From positions 1 to 41,173 of IMG/VR virus record IMGVR_UViG_3300020190_000129: DNA of 41,173 nt; one strand, given 5' to 3'. The DNA is from a virus. The translations under genes and the position numbers were made by a program. A model generated the notes under the pieces. It searched no databases. It was not told where the DNA came from and saw only the letters and a list, made by a program, of their open reading frames with translations. Shown here one piece after another: positions 1 to 11,400 of this stretch; the stretch's first letter is position 1, and every line of letters starts with the position of its first letter.

Positions 1-3000
1 GGTGATAATCCAATCTACACTCTTAGTGGATCTGCTGTTGAGAAGTTCGCAACTCAAGGTGGAGAATCAACTCAACTCTTCATTCTATCTGGTAATGCAG
101 ATCAAAAGAATACAGAATCATATGTTGCTACTGGATCTCTCTTCAGCATCGTTGATGGCAGCGAGGCGAGAACATATATCTATGTTGCTCAGTCGCCAGA
201 TACACCAGCAACGATTATTACCGAGACTTATGATGATATTACACAGACAGCAAATGCTTATGAGAACTATGGATTCATCACTGATGTAGTAACCACTTCC
301 GAAGACTATGGCATCACTGATGTTATAGAGTTCTTTGTACTCAAGGGTGCTGCTGACGAATCGTTCAATAAGGGTCTATACACAGCTTCTGGTTCTATTA
401 ACATCAGTGGAGTTGGCAAAGTTAGAGAGATTCCAAGATGGGTTGGCGGTGGTACGATTGCCATTGCTGGCACTATTACCGAGAAGAATACTGAGTCTTA
501 TACGGGCACAGGATCTATTGCTGCTCTATCTGGTGCTGCTGAAGCATTTGGTGCAAATCCACCAGAGAATACTCAAGCATTCACTTACAGTGGATCTGCA
601 GTTGAGAAGTTCAGAGCGAACCCACCAGAAGACTTTGCTCAGTACACCTTCGGCAACTTTGCAACCGAAAGCTTCACTGCACAGACGCCCGATAATACAG
701 TTGCGATTAGTATTGATGTTGATTCAGTTGAAAGAAATACTGAGTCTTATACGGGCACAGGATCTATTGCTGCTCTATCTGGTGCTGCTGAAGCATTTGG
801 TGCTAACCCACCAGAATCTACACAAGCATTTACTACTTCTGGTACTGCTGTTGAGAAGTTTAGAGCAAACCCACCCGAAGACTTTGCTCAGTACACCTTC
901 GGCAACTTTGCAACCGAAAGCTTCACTGCACAGACGCCCGATAATACAGTTGCGATTAGTATTGATGTTGATTCAGTTGAAAGAAATACTGAGTCTTATG
1001 TTGGTACTGGTAATGCATTCACCTTCGTTGATTCTGACGAAAAAGTAACATTTGACTATACTGTTGAGATACCAGAAGTTCTTAATGAGTATAGAAATCT
1101 TATTAAGGATGCCACTGTATCCACAGAAGATTATGGATTGATTTCCGTTGCTGCGGATTCGTTTGATGATTGGGGTGCAACTGCAAGAAGTTATATTGAG
1201 ATCATTCCAACATCTATTGTTCGTTCTGCTCCTAGAGAGTTTGGTGTCGGTAATCTATTTGCAGTATCTGGTGCAGCAGAAGTCTTTGGTGCTAACCCAC
1301 TAGAGAACACCCAGATCTTTAGCTACACTGGCACTGCTACGGAGAAGAATACCGAGTCTTATGTTGGTGTAGGACAATCTGATCTGACTGGTGATGCGGG
1401 TGAAGATTTAGTTAAGACTTACGAAGGTTCTGGTGGATTGTTCAATATTGGTGGATCTATCTTCTTCATTGGATACTATCCATACGTTGATTATATAACA
1501 TTATTTACTTCTGGCGCTGCTTCATATATTGAAGTTAATGCATTCAATGGAACTGGCACAACTTCGCTGACTGGTGATGCGGGTGAAGATTTAGTTAAGA
1601 CTTACAAAGGTTCTGGTGGATTGTTCAATATTGGTGGCGGATCTGAGGCAAGAGTATATGTATATGGTTCTGATGTTATCATCGGATTTAATGAAGTTGA
1701 TTACGGATTTATCACTGAAACACCAACTGCTGATATTGACTACAGTACCATCACTATTGGCGAAATCGGTGGAATCTTTGATTATGGCAAGATAACATTT
1801 GAAGAGACTATTATTTCTGCAACGGGTCTTGTTGATATTTCTGGTGCTGTATATGTTACCACATCTCCAGCATACTATGGATCTGGTACTCTCACTCTTA
1901 GCGACACTGCACTTGAAAGAAACACTGAGGCGTTCAACGGAACTGGTACTGCTTCGCTTACTGGTGTTGGACTTGAGAATAATACAGAAAGATATATTGG
2001 TGTTGGCAATCTATTTACAACTGGAGGACATAGCGAAGTATTCGGTGCTAACCCAGTTGAATCCACTCTACTCTTCATCTACGCTGGTGCTGGAGTTGAG
2101 AAGAACACTGAGTCTTACGTTGGTACTGGCACCGCAACTGCTAGCGGTGTTGGTATTGAGAAGAACACCGAAATATTCAATGGTTCTGGTAATCTATTCA
2201 CTACATCTGGTGCTGCTGAGGCATTCATTGTTGATGTACCACCATCAACTCAGATCTTTAATATCGCTGGATATTCAGTTGAGAAGTTCACTGCTAATCC
2301 ACCAGAAGACTTTGCTCAGTTCAGCATCAACGTTACTTCTGTTGAGAAGAACACTGAGGATTATGTCGGTATTGGATCTGTATCTATTGACATCACTTCC
2401 GTTGAGAAGAACACTGAAGTATATGTTGGTACGGGAACTTCAACTCTAAGTGGCGTTGGATTAGCGAATAACACAAAAGTTTATATTGGCGTCGGTTCTC
2501 TGTTCACTGTTGGTGGATCTGCAGAAAGAGTTCGTTTCAACCCACCAGAAGGCACACAACTATTTGCTGTAACTGGTTCTATCACAGAGAAGAACACAGA
2601 GTCTTACGTTGGCGTTGGATCTACTGCTCTCACTGGAGCTGGTATTGAGAAGAACACTGAGGTATTTGTCGGCACTGGTTCCACTGCTCTCACTGGAGCT
2701 GGTGTTGAGAAGAACACTGAGGTATACATCGGAACTGTAGTTTCTGCTTCGTTTGATGGAGTTGCTGAAACTAAATTCATCACGGTTTACACTGCTGTTG
2801 TTTCTGGTGATGGAAAGTACGTTGTTTCGGTATCTTCGGTTGAAAGAAATACCGAGTCTTACGTTGGTACTGGCACTGCAACTGCTACTGGTGTTGGTAT
2901 TGAGAAGAATACCGAAGCATTCCTTGGTACTGGAGAACTATTCTCGTTCAATGGTCTTGCAGAAAGCTTTACCGTCAACCCAGAAAAAGGTACAGTTCTC

Positions 3001-5148
3001 TACACATTCGTTGGCGCTGGCGTTGAGAAGAACACCGAGAAGTGGGTTGGAACTGGCACAACGACTCTCAGTGGAACTAAGATTGAGAAGAACACTGAGT
3101 CCTACGTTGGTGTTGGTACTGAGACTCTCGGCGGTGCAGCAGTTGAGAAGAACACCGAAATATTCAATGGTTCTGGTAATCTATTCACTACATCTGGTGC
3201 GGCTGAAGTCTTTGGTGCTAACCCACCAGAGAATATTGTTCTCTTCACTTATGCTGGAGCTGCAGTTGAAAGAAACACTGAGTCTTATGTTGGCACTGGC
3301 ACCGAGACTCTTACAGGAACTGCAGTTGAGAAGAATACAGAATCCTATGTCGGAACTGGTATTCTCAACGCTTTATCTGGTGCTGCAGAAGCATACAGTG
3401 CTCAGAAACCAGAGAATACTGTTCTCTTTACATTCGCTGGTGCTGGCACAGAAAGATTCATTGCTCAAACCCCAGAGAATACTCAACTCTTCAAAATCAC
3501 TGGATTCTCTGTTGAGAGAAATACCGAAGCACACTTCGGTACTGGAACTACAACTGTCGCAGGAACTGCAGTTGAGAAAAACACTGAAGTATACAACGGT
3601 ACTGGCACTTTCACTGCATCTGGCGTTGGACTCGAATCTTTTGCACCAGTATATATTGCATCTGGAAATCTATTTACTACATCTGGTTCTGCCGAGTCGT
3701 TTGGTGCTAACTCACCAGAAGATACTTCTCTCTTCACTATTCTTGGCTTTGCAGTTGAGAGAAATACAGAAGCACACTTCGCAACTGGTGAAGCAACTGT
3801 AACTGGCACAGCAGTTGAGAAGAACACCGAGTCTTATGTTGGTATCGGTCAACTATTCTCCTATACTGGAGCGGCAGAAAGTATAACTGTAAATCCAGAA
3901 GAAAATACTGTTCTGTTTACATTTGTTGGTTTCGCTGCCGAAAGTTTCTCTGCTCAAACACCAGAAAATACACAACTATTTGAAATCACTGGATTCTCTC
4001 ATGAAAGAAATACAGAAACATATGATGGTAGTGGAACACTAACTGCTTCTGGTGATGTATATGCTCCAATATTCAAATCATATTTTGGTTCTGGTTCTGT
4101 ATTTGCAATAAACGGAGCAGCAGAATCCTTTGGTGTCAATCCACCCGAAGATACTGTTCTCTATAACTTTGTTGGCGCTGCAACAGAAAGAAATACTGAA
4201 GTATACTATGGCGAAGAAATAATCTATGTTGAGATCGATTCTGATGAATCATCTTCAAGAATATATACTGGTTTTGGATCACTTTCCAGTGTATCTGGTG
4301 CAGCAGAAGTCTTTGGTGCTAACCCACCAGAGAACACTCAGTTATTTACATACACTGGCGCGGCTACAGAGAAAAACACCGAGTCTTATAGTGGTGTTGG
4401 AAATATCAATATTGATGTTTCTTCAACAGAAAAGAATACAGAATCATATGTAGGTGCTGGAACTTTAACTACATCTGGTTCTGTAAATGTTTCAGAAACA
4501 AATATTGTTATTGCTTCTGGATCTCTGTTTACATTCTACGGTGCTTCAGAATCTATAGGCGTAAATCCACCAGAAAGTATTGTTCTGTTTGCTTATAATG
4601 GAGCAGCAGTTGAAAGAAATACAGAATCATATGAAGGATTTACTGATATTTCAATTACTGGATTTATTGAAGAAAGAAATACTGAATCGTATGAGGGAAG
4701 TGGTTCACTAACATTTAATGGTATTTCTGATATTTCTTCCACAAATATTTACTTAGGTGAGACGGATATCCAACTATCTGGAACTGCAAACGAAGAATAT
4801 GTGCCTAGTGGATATAGAGGTAGAGGAACAGCTACTATATCAGGTGCTAGTGTAGAATCTATTAGTGAAGTATTTGTTGCTTCTGGTTCTCTATTTGGTG
4901 TTGGAGGTTCGGCAGAAGCAACCACAAATGTTGTTGACAGTAATATTTTTGCAACTATTAGTGGTTCTGCAGTTACCACCAAGACAAATATTGTTCTCGG
5001 GAACGGAACATTATTCACATTTAATGGTGTGGCAGAATCTATTAGTAGAAATCCAGACACACAAACAACAGCATTTGTTATTTCTGGTTCAAGTGCAACT
5101 GTCAATAATCCATATCGCCCACCCAGAACTTACGTCTCCATTATCTAA
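1..5148 (+). CDS. Giant repetitive virion (fibre/adhesin-like) protein, 5' end outside window
   Basis: The frame is open from base 1 to the TAA at 5146-5148 (1715 visible residues), so the gene starts upstream of the window. A TTG at 1138 is only an internal codon. The protein is built almost wholly of short beta-type repeats. I count 31 copies of an [EQ]-[KRN]-NTE motif, usually followed by S/V-Y-V-G-T/V-G, alternating with segments that contain SGAAE.FGANPPE and LF.Y.GA. It is rich in Gly, Thr, Ser, Val and Ala; I saw no cysteine, signal peptide or membrane segment in the part I read. Such a composition and its place ahead of other fibre genes suggest an extended tail-fibre or capsid-decorating structural protein of the kind seen in cyanophage myoviruses. 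No enzymatic motif is visible. The structural role is inferred from composition and context; the exact location in the virion is unknown. Confidence 0.85.
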   Translation, partial: GDNPIYTLSGSAVEKFATQGGESTQLFILSGNADQKNTESYVATGSLFSIVDGSEARTYIYVAQSPDTPATIITETYDDITQTANAYENYGFITDVVTTSEDYGITDVIEFFVLKGAADESFNKGLYTASGSINISGVGKVREIPRWVGGGTIAIAGTITEKNTESYTGTGSIAALSGAAEAFGANPPENTQAFTYSGSAVEKFRANPPEDFAQYTFGNFATESFTAQTPDNTVAISIDVDSVERNTESYTGTGSIAALSGAAEAFGANPPESTQAFTTSGTAVEKFRANPPEDFAQYTFGNFATESFTAQTPDNTVAISIDVDSVERNTESYVGTGNAFTFVDSDEKVTFDYTVEIPEVLNEYRNLIKDATVSTEDYGLISVAADSFDDWGATARSYIEIIPTSIVRSAPREFGVGNLFAVSGAAEVFGANPLENTQIFSYTGTATEKNTESYVGVGQSDLTGDAGEDLVKTYEGSGGLFNIGGSIFFIGYYPYVDYITLFTSGAASYIEVNAFNGTGTTSLTGDAGEDLVKTYKGSGGLFNIGGGSEARVYVYGSDVIIGFNEVDYGFITETPTADIDYSTITIGEIGGIFDYGKITFEETIISATGLVDISGAVYVTTSPAYYGSGTLTLSDTALERNTEAFNGTGTASLTGVGLENNTERYIGVGNLFTTGGHSEVFGANPVESTLLFIYAGAGVEKNTESYVGTGTATASGVGIEKNTEIFNGSGNLFTTSGAAEAFIVDVPPSTQIFNIAGYSVEKFTANPPEDFAQFSINVTSVEKNTEDYVGIGSVSIDITSVEKNTEVYVGTGTSTLSGVGLANNTKVYIGVGSLFTVGGSAERVRFNPPEGTQLFAVTGSITEKNTESYVGVGSTALTGAGIEKNTEVFVGTGSTALTGAGVEKNTEVYIGTVVSASFDGVAETKFITVYTAVVSGDGKYVVSVSSVERNTESYVGTGTATATGVGIEKNTEAFLGTGELFSFNGLAESFTVNPEKGTVLYTFVGAGVEKNTEKWVGTGTTTLSGTKIEKNTESYVGVGTETLGGAAVEKNTEIFNGSGNLFTTSGAAEVFGANPPENIVLFTYAGAAVERNTESYVGTGTETLTGTAVEKNTESYVGTGILNALSGAAEAYSAQKPENTVLFTFAGAGTERFIAQTPENTQLFKITGFSVERNTEAHFGTGTTTVAGTAVEKNTEVYNGTGTFTASGVGLESFAPVYIASGNLFTTSGSAESFGANSPEDTSLFTILGFAVERNTEAHFATGEATVTGTAVEKNTESYVGIGQLFSYTGAAESITVNPEENTVLFTFVGFAAESFSAQTPENTQLFEITGFSHERNTETYDGSGTLTASGDVYAPIFKSYFGSGSVFAINGAAESFGVNPPEDTVLYNFVGAATERNTEVYYGEEIIYVEIDSDESSSRIYTGFGSLSSVSGAAEVFGANPPENTQLFTYTGAATEKNTESYSGVGNINIDVSSTEKNTESYVGAGTLTTSGSVNVSETNIVIASGSLFTFYGASESIGVNPPESIVLFAYNGAAVERNTESYEGFTDISITGFIEERNTESYEGSGSLTFNGISDISSTNIYLGETDIQLSGTANEEYVPSGYRGRGTATISGASVESISEVFVASGSLFGVGGSAEATTNVVDSNIFATISGSAVTTKTNIVLGNGTLFTFNGVAESISRNPDTQTTAFVISGSSATVNNPYRPPRTYVSII
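491..999 (+). repeat. In-frame 249-bp tandem duplication inside the giant repeat gene
   Basis: Units begin at 491, 740 and 989 with a spacing of exactly 249 bases (83 codons). Bases 491-554 are identical to 740-803, and 628-750 are identical to 877-999. The middle of the unit has diverged and the third unit stops matching after about 11 bases. This is a recent in-frame duplication with partial divergence. Confidence 0.9.
1384..1637 (+). repeat. 71-bp direct repeat, 183 bp apart, in the giant repeat gene
   Basis: Bases 1384-1454 and 1567-1637 are the same except for one substitution (GAA versus AAA in the codon after GACTTAC...). The spacing is a multiple of three, so both copies encode nearly the same peptide, containing LTGDAGEDLVKTY. 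Confidence 0.85.
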
Positions 5149-5151
5149 TCT

Positions 5152-5159
5152 TATAAATA
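5152..5159 (+). promoter_or_regulatory. T4-type late promoter TATAAATA
   Basis: This is an exact match to the T4 late consensus. It lies just after the stop of the giant repeat gene and 30 bases before the start at 5190. It would drive the 62-residue protein and probably the 5408 gene. Confidence 0.7.
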
Positions 5160-5189
5160 AGAAAAGAAAGCATTCGGATAGGGAATTCC

Positions 5190-5378
5190 ATGACTACCAG
5201 AGTCAAACTAAGAAGAGGAACGACCGCTGAACATAATGTATTTACTGGTGCTGAAGCGGAAATTACATTTGATACTGATAAAAAATCAGTAATCATGCAT
5301 GATGGTACAACTCAAGGTGGATTTGAAGTTGCCAAACAGAGCACAGCAGTAGCCCTATCAATCGCCCTAGGTGGTTAA
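5190..5378 (+). CDS. 62-residue stand-alone fibre N-terminal-module protein (Mtd_N-like)
   Basis: This small protein is essentially one domain: RRGTT..H..FTGA.AE.T.DTDKK followed by V..HDG.T.GG. The same pattern forms residues 1-45 of the fibre encoded at 12060, and it resembles the N-terminal domain of phage fibres related to the major tropism determinant (recognition by eye). Residues beyond about 46 (AKQSTAVALSIALGG) are unrelated to the fibre shaft, so the module ends abruptly. A late promoter lies 30 bases upstream and the next gene follows after 29 bases. It may be an attachment cap or adaptor for the neighbouring large fibre, or a remnant of a longer fibre gene. The structural role is inferred. 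Confidence 0.75.
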   Translation: MTTRVKLRRGTTAEHNVFTGAEAEITFDTDKKSVIMHDGTTQGGFEVAKQSTAVALSIALGG

Positions 5379-5407
5379 TCTAGTAATATTAAGAGAGACA
5401 TAAAAAA

Positions 5408-8400
5408 ATGGCAAAACGCTTAGTACATAGTTACACCTTTTCCCCATCAACTAATACGGTAGTTATTGATGGCAATATTCATCTAAGAAGATTACTTCTG
5501 ATTACTAATGTATCAGAAAATATTCTCATTTACAACTTTGCAGAACCAACCTTAGGTGCGAGTTCCGTAACATTTGATTCTGTTACCGAACAGACAACTC
5601 TTGTCTTGGCAAAAAATTGTTCTGAAATGAGTGCTACGGATAGTCTTCAAATCTTCATTGAAGAGGATGCAGTTAAGTTTGAACCAGACGAGGCATATAC
5701 TGACCCAGTATCTAAGTTTAGAATCTCAGAAGCTCAGACTTTGATTGATACTGACTTTGAATATGGTCTTCAGTCAACTAAGTGGGAAACTCTTGAGATG
5801 CTCAATAATATCCCATCGTTTTTCAGCAGAAGTGGAGATACTCCTCTTGCGGTTACAAACGTAACCGTAACTGCAGATAATGATACATTGATTGTAACTG
5901 CACCTTCTCATGGTCTCTCGACAGGAACTCCCATTGATGTCCGTGGTCTTAGTGTAACTACACTTGAAGGTAGTTATATTATTAGATCGGTATTAGACTC
6001 CGATAGATTCACTTTTATCGCTAGAGAAGAAGCAACTTTTACTGGATCTGTTTTTGGTAGTTATACTACTATTGTTCCTGGGCAGTTTTATCAGAGTGCA
6101 TCAGTATCATATAAAAAAATCATTACAGATGCTGCAACCCCATCAACGATTACGATTGAAACCCCATTCCCATCTGGGTTTGTTTCTGGTGCTTCATTTT
6201 ATCTAACTAATACGATTGCTCTTACAAACATTTCGTTTGATTCTACTTTAGTAGATGTTGCCGATACTTTAACAAGCACCGCAACATTCGATCCAACTGG
6301 AACTCAGTCCGCTGGAACTTTAGATGGATATAATGTAACTATTTGGGATAAGCAAGGTGTTTCTGGTATCGCAAATAGCAGAACTATTACTAGCGATTCT
6401 ATTGATATTTCAACAAATAATATCACATTAAATGCTCACGGATTTACTGATGATACAGCTGTAGTTATTTTCCCTGCTGCTGGTGCTTCAATCCCTGACG
6501 GATTAACTGGTGGTAGAGCATATGTTCTCAGAACTGTTGATGCAAACGTTTTCTACCTAACAAGATATTGGGGTTCAACGTCAGCAGTTGATATTACTAG
6601 TGTAGGTTCTGGTCAGTTCCTTATTGTCAAGGCATATGGCGTAAGATCTATTAATCCTTCAACAGATAACTTTAAGTTCTACGAGTCTCCTGGGTGGGCA
6701 GCAACACAAAGATTTGTTTACTATAGAGGTGATCAATCCCCATCTCTTATTCAATCAACTTCTTACTCAGGCGCTTCTTCTGTATCTGGTCCTGCCGATG
6801 CAGTTGGAACTATTGGGGAATGGTATACTGCTGACACAGCAAACTTATCTAGTACATATTTTATTACTGCTGGTTCTACTGTTGATTGGACCACAAATAC
6901 TGCGTCAACTGGCACATACAATATTACAGAAGGACCACTTCTTGCCTTAAACTCACTAAGAAAAGAAGCAGGTTCTTTCAGTGGAACTGGTACTATTTCT
7001 ACCACTACTTTAACCATTTCAGCTGTAACTGATGGTCGTTTAAGAATCGGCAGTGTTATTTCTGGTACTGGTGTAACTGTTGGTACTAGAATCACTGCCC
7101 TTGGTACTGGTACTGGTGGTATTGGAACTTATACCGTAAGTGCTTCACAGACTGTTTCCGCCGCAACAACGATTACAGGTAACCTACAATATTCCGTAGA
7201 CTCACTAGCAGTAACTCCACTTGGAGCTACATCGCGCAAAGGAGAAACATATGATACTACTGGTTCTAGTGGTATTGCTCTTGTTACTCCGAATATGATC
7301 TCGGGTAACTTGATTAACTTTGGTGCAAACACACAACCATTCACAGATGCTCAAGGTGTTGCTGTTATTCCTCTTCCTGGAACAACTCTTCCTTCTGGTT
7401 TGATTGGTGGTAGAGCATATGCTATCAGAACAACTGGTCCTTCTGGAGCTTCAGCATCTACTCCAGCTCTAGTACTGGCACAAAACAGCACTACAGCACA
7501 GACTCTAACAGGATTTTCTGGTCCTGGATTCTTGCTGATTGCTGGTATGGTAATCAGCACCGTTGCTAATAACAGTGCAACGATTACCATGCAAGCTGCT
7601 GATGTCAATAATAACAATGCTGGTAGAGGTTTTGCGATCAATGGAACAACTGACCAAAAGTTTGTATACTTCAATGGTCCTGCTCTAAACAACCTTTCTT
7701 CAGCAGGAAACGTTTTCCAAAGTGCTATTAGTGGCGTTGGTTCTTCTGGTAACTCATGGGCAGCATCTGAATGGACTACTAATGGTAGCACATTTATTGG
7801 TACTGTTGCCACAACTAATGCCAGTGCTACTATTACCGTTTCTGCCTCACCAACTGCTATTACAGGATCACTTGAAATTGGTTCGGCAGTTGCTGGTCCT
7901 GGTATTCCAAACGGCGCATTTATCACTGCATTTGGAACTGGTACTGGTGGTGCTGGTACTTATACGATCAGTGCTGCTGCTGGTGCTGGATTTGGTACTG
8001 GAGTTATTACGGGTCAAAATATTAGTCTTACAAATACTTTCTTCAGTAGATCATATCCATCTGCAACCACAATGACTCTTTCTACTACAAGAGGTGGTAC
8101 AGCATTCAATTTCTCTGCTGCGTACTCATTTTCTACTGGTCAACAGATTCACCTTCTAGTTCCTTATCGTTCATTAGAAACCGCTTGGTCTATCTTCCAA
8201 CCTAATCACGGATATTCAAATAATGATGTAGTACGTTATGATTCCCACGGTTCTACTGCTATCAGTGGTTTAACATCTGGCACAGATTATTACGCAAGAG
8301 TCTACGATGTAAACAGATATTCACTATCTACAACTTCAGGTGGCGTTAAGATTAATCTCACTAACTTTGGCGCTACTGCAGCAAACACTCATGTGTTTGC

Positions 8401-11400
8401 TCAGACTAAGGGTATTCATGCATTCTTACCATACCAAGAATATACTGGAAGAAACCTTATCAACTTCCCATCTGCACACGGATTCTCAGATAACGACATC
8501 GTTACCTATTCAAATGGTGGGGGAACAAGTATTGCTGGTCTAACTCAGAATGCTGCAATATCAGTCTCTGCTATTACATCAAATTCTACTACATTTACAG
8601 TAACTACATCTTCAACTACATGGGCTGCAGGAGATGGTGTTGTAATCAATAATGTAACTCCTTCTGCTTATAACGGTAGTTGGACGATTGCTAGCACAAA
8701 CGGAAGTACTTCATTCACTGTTAACAGCACAGCAAACCCAGGATCAGCAACTGCTTTCGGAACGGCAACAAAAGGATATTTTGTTGAGCTTAGTACGCCA
8801 TTGAAGTTTGGTCTTAAGCAGACTGCAGCTGGTTCGCGTATAGATTTGGAAAGTTTTGGTTCTGGTTCTGCTCATGTCTTCACTGAAACTGTTTCCAATT
8901 CAACTGCCGATACTATTTTGAAAGTAAACCACGGATTAACTCCTGGAACAGAACTTGTCTATGATGATGGAGGTAACACAACGATTGGCGGTCTTACTGA
9001 CTTACAGACATATTATGTCAAAGAAGTTATTGGACTTGATAGATTTACTCTTGCTTCAGAACCAAATGGCGTAAGAGTTAACTTATCATCTGCTGGTACA
9101 GGAACACAGTCCTTTAATGTTCAGACTGCTGGTTCATTTGATGGTGCATATGATATTAGCAATGTTATTTCTCCAACTGAATATAGCTTCTCTGTATCGT
9201 CGCAAGTTCCAAAGATTCAACGAAGCGTAAACCCAACAACTCAGCTTAACACAACTACTGACCTGTTCACAATCACAAACCACCGTTTTGCTACTGGTAC
9301 TGCTGTTGAGTATAGCAATAACGGTAATACAAGCATTGGCGGTTTAACAAATAATGCAACTTATTTTGTTATTCGTACTGATAAAGATACATTCAAACTT
9401 GCGGATACTTATGTTGATGCACTAGCTGGAAACGTCAGAGATATTACTAATGCTGGTTCTGGAACTTCACACGTTTTTACATCATTCAGTGTTGTTGGCG
9501 AAGTTGTTGGAACTGGAACAGTTGCTGTATCAAGTGGTCTTTCAACTATAACTGGTGCTGGAACTACATTCCTTTCCACATTCCGTGTTGGCGATACCAT
9601 CATAATCAACCTAGGAAATGGATCAGTTCTTCAATCAGAGATCATCGCAATCAAGGACAACTTATCACTTACGATTGCGACAGCAGCTTCAACAACTTCT
9701 TCAAATCTAGCATATCTGATTCCTTCTGGTCTGTATGTACGTCCTGGTTGCTACAGTCTACATAGACCATTTGACGGTGGTGTTGAAATCAATGCTGGTT
9801 ATGGTGCTGACTCTCAGATCGTTCGTCAGACTCGTAGATACTTCCGTTATCAGTCAGGTAAAGGTCTTGTCTGTCAGTTTGCGATTAACTTCAATCCATC
9901 TATTGAGATTCAGTCAATCACTGCATCTGGTAATGTTGCTACAGTGTCTACTCTACTTCCACATGGTCTTATTCCTACTAAGACATTTATTGTTGAAGAA
10001 GCTGAAGTTACTTCTGGTGTGAATCACTACAATGGATCTTTTTCTGTTCAATCTGTTCTTTCTAGTACCACATTTACTTATGTGATGGCGGGAGAACCAG
10101 ATGACGCATCTGCAAACGGATTCCCCAAACTACAGGTTAGAAACTGGAATGGTGCTGCTATTCGCTGTGGTATGAATGACTTCCAAAATGGTATGTTCTG
10201 GGAGTATGATGGAACCACTCTGTATGCTGTGAGAAGAAACAGCACTCAGCAGGTTGCTGGTACAATCAACGCAACTAGGAATAGCTCTGTTATCATTGGA
10301 AACGGAACTCGTTTCGTAGAACAACTTTCTCCTGGTGACTATGTTGTTATTCGCGGTCAATCATACAAGATTACTAGTATCGCATCTAATACTACAATGT
10401 ATGTTTCGCCTTCATATAAGGGAGTAACTACATCTCGTGCAGTTATTACCAAAACTATTGATGTCAAAGTTCCACAAAATGAGTTTAGTATTGATAAATG
10501 TGATGGAACAGGTCCATCTGGTTATGTATTGGATATTGGCAGGATTCAGATGACCTATATTGATTACTCTTGGTACGGTGCAGGTAAGATTCGCTTTGGA
10601 TTCAAGGACCAAGATGGTCATGTTAAGTATGTTCACGAGTTCAAGCACAACAACAAAGAGTATGAAGCGTATCTACGTTCTGGTAACTTACCTGCTCGTT
10701 ATGAGATTGTTAACACAGGAACTCCACAGTTTGCTCCTTCACTAGCACACTGGGGTACTACGGTTGCTATGGATGGTAAGTATGAAGATGACGGTTCATA
10801 CCTCTTCACTGGTTCGTCCTCACTCCTTTCGTTCTCTGGTAGCTCAACGACAACTAACGGTGATACTACTGGCAACTACTTATATGTAAATACTGATGGT
10901 TCTACAAGTACGATTCCAACTACGTTTACAAACACAACAACGATTGGTACTGCATCAGTTAATGTTGTAACAAACAGAATCACTCTGGCAAACCATGGAT
11001 TTGCTGCAAACTCGTTGGTTCAATATCAAAACGGTGGTGGTGCTGGCATTAACGGATTAACTAATGGTGCGTACTACTTTGTAATCTCACCACAAACGAA
11101 TGACTTCCAACTATCCGCAACTAAAAGTGGTAGTGTTATTGATATCACCAGTACAGGAAACGCCGCTCAGTTCTTCCGCCATAACTTCAGATTTGCAGTA
11201 ACTCTTACTAACATTCCTGGTTATGGCAATAAACTGATTCATAGATTCACCACTGACGCTTCTGGTTTTGCTGCTATTGGATCTATTTCGTTCGGTACTC
11301 AAATCAAAGCAACTGCCATTAACTCAGTAACTGCAACTGCTGGTGGTCAGGCAAGAGTATATCGTGTTCTGAATGCTGGTAGCGGTAAAGCATCTATTGA

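Noticed and set aside
335-1048. Long open frames overlapping the giant repeat gene (335-1048, 1799-2449, 2753-3802)
   Set aside because: They are out-of-frame shadows caused by the low stop-codon density of the repeat; their Leu/Arg/Ser-rich translations resemble no protein.
1138-5148. An apparent CDS beginning with TTG at 1138
   Set aside because: The same frame is open back to base 1 with the same repeat motifs, so 1138 is an internal codon and the gene is 5'-incomplete in this window.
7351-7926. Long minus-strand open frames opposite the 2206-residue gene and other fibre genes
   Set aside because: They are antisense shadows with Val/Pro/Ala-rich translations and no promoter or ribosome-binding site.
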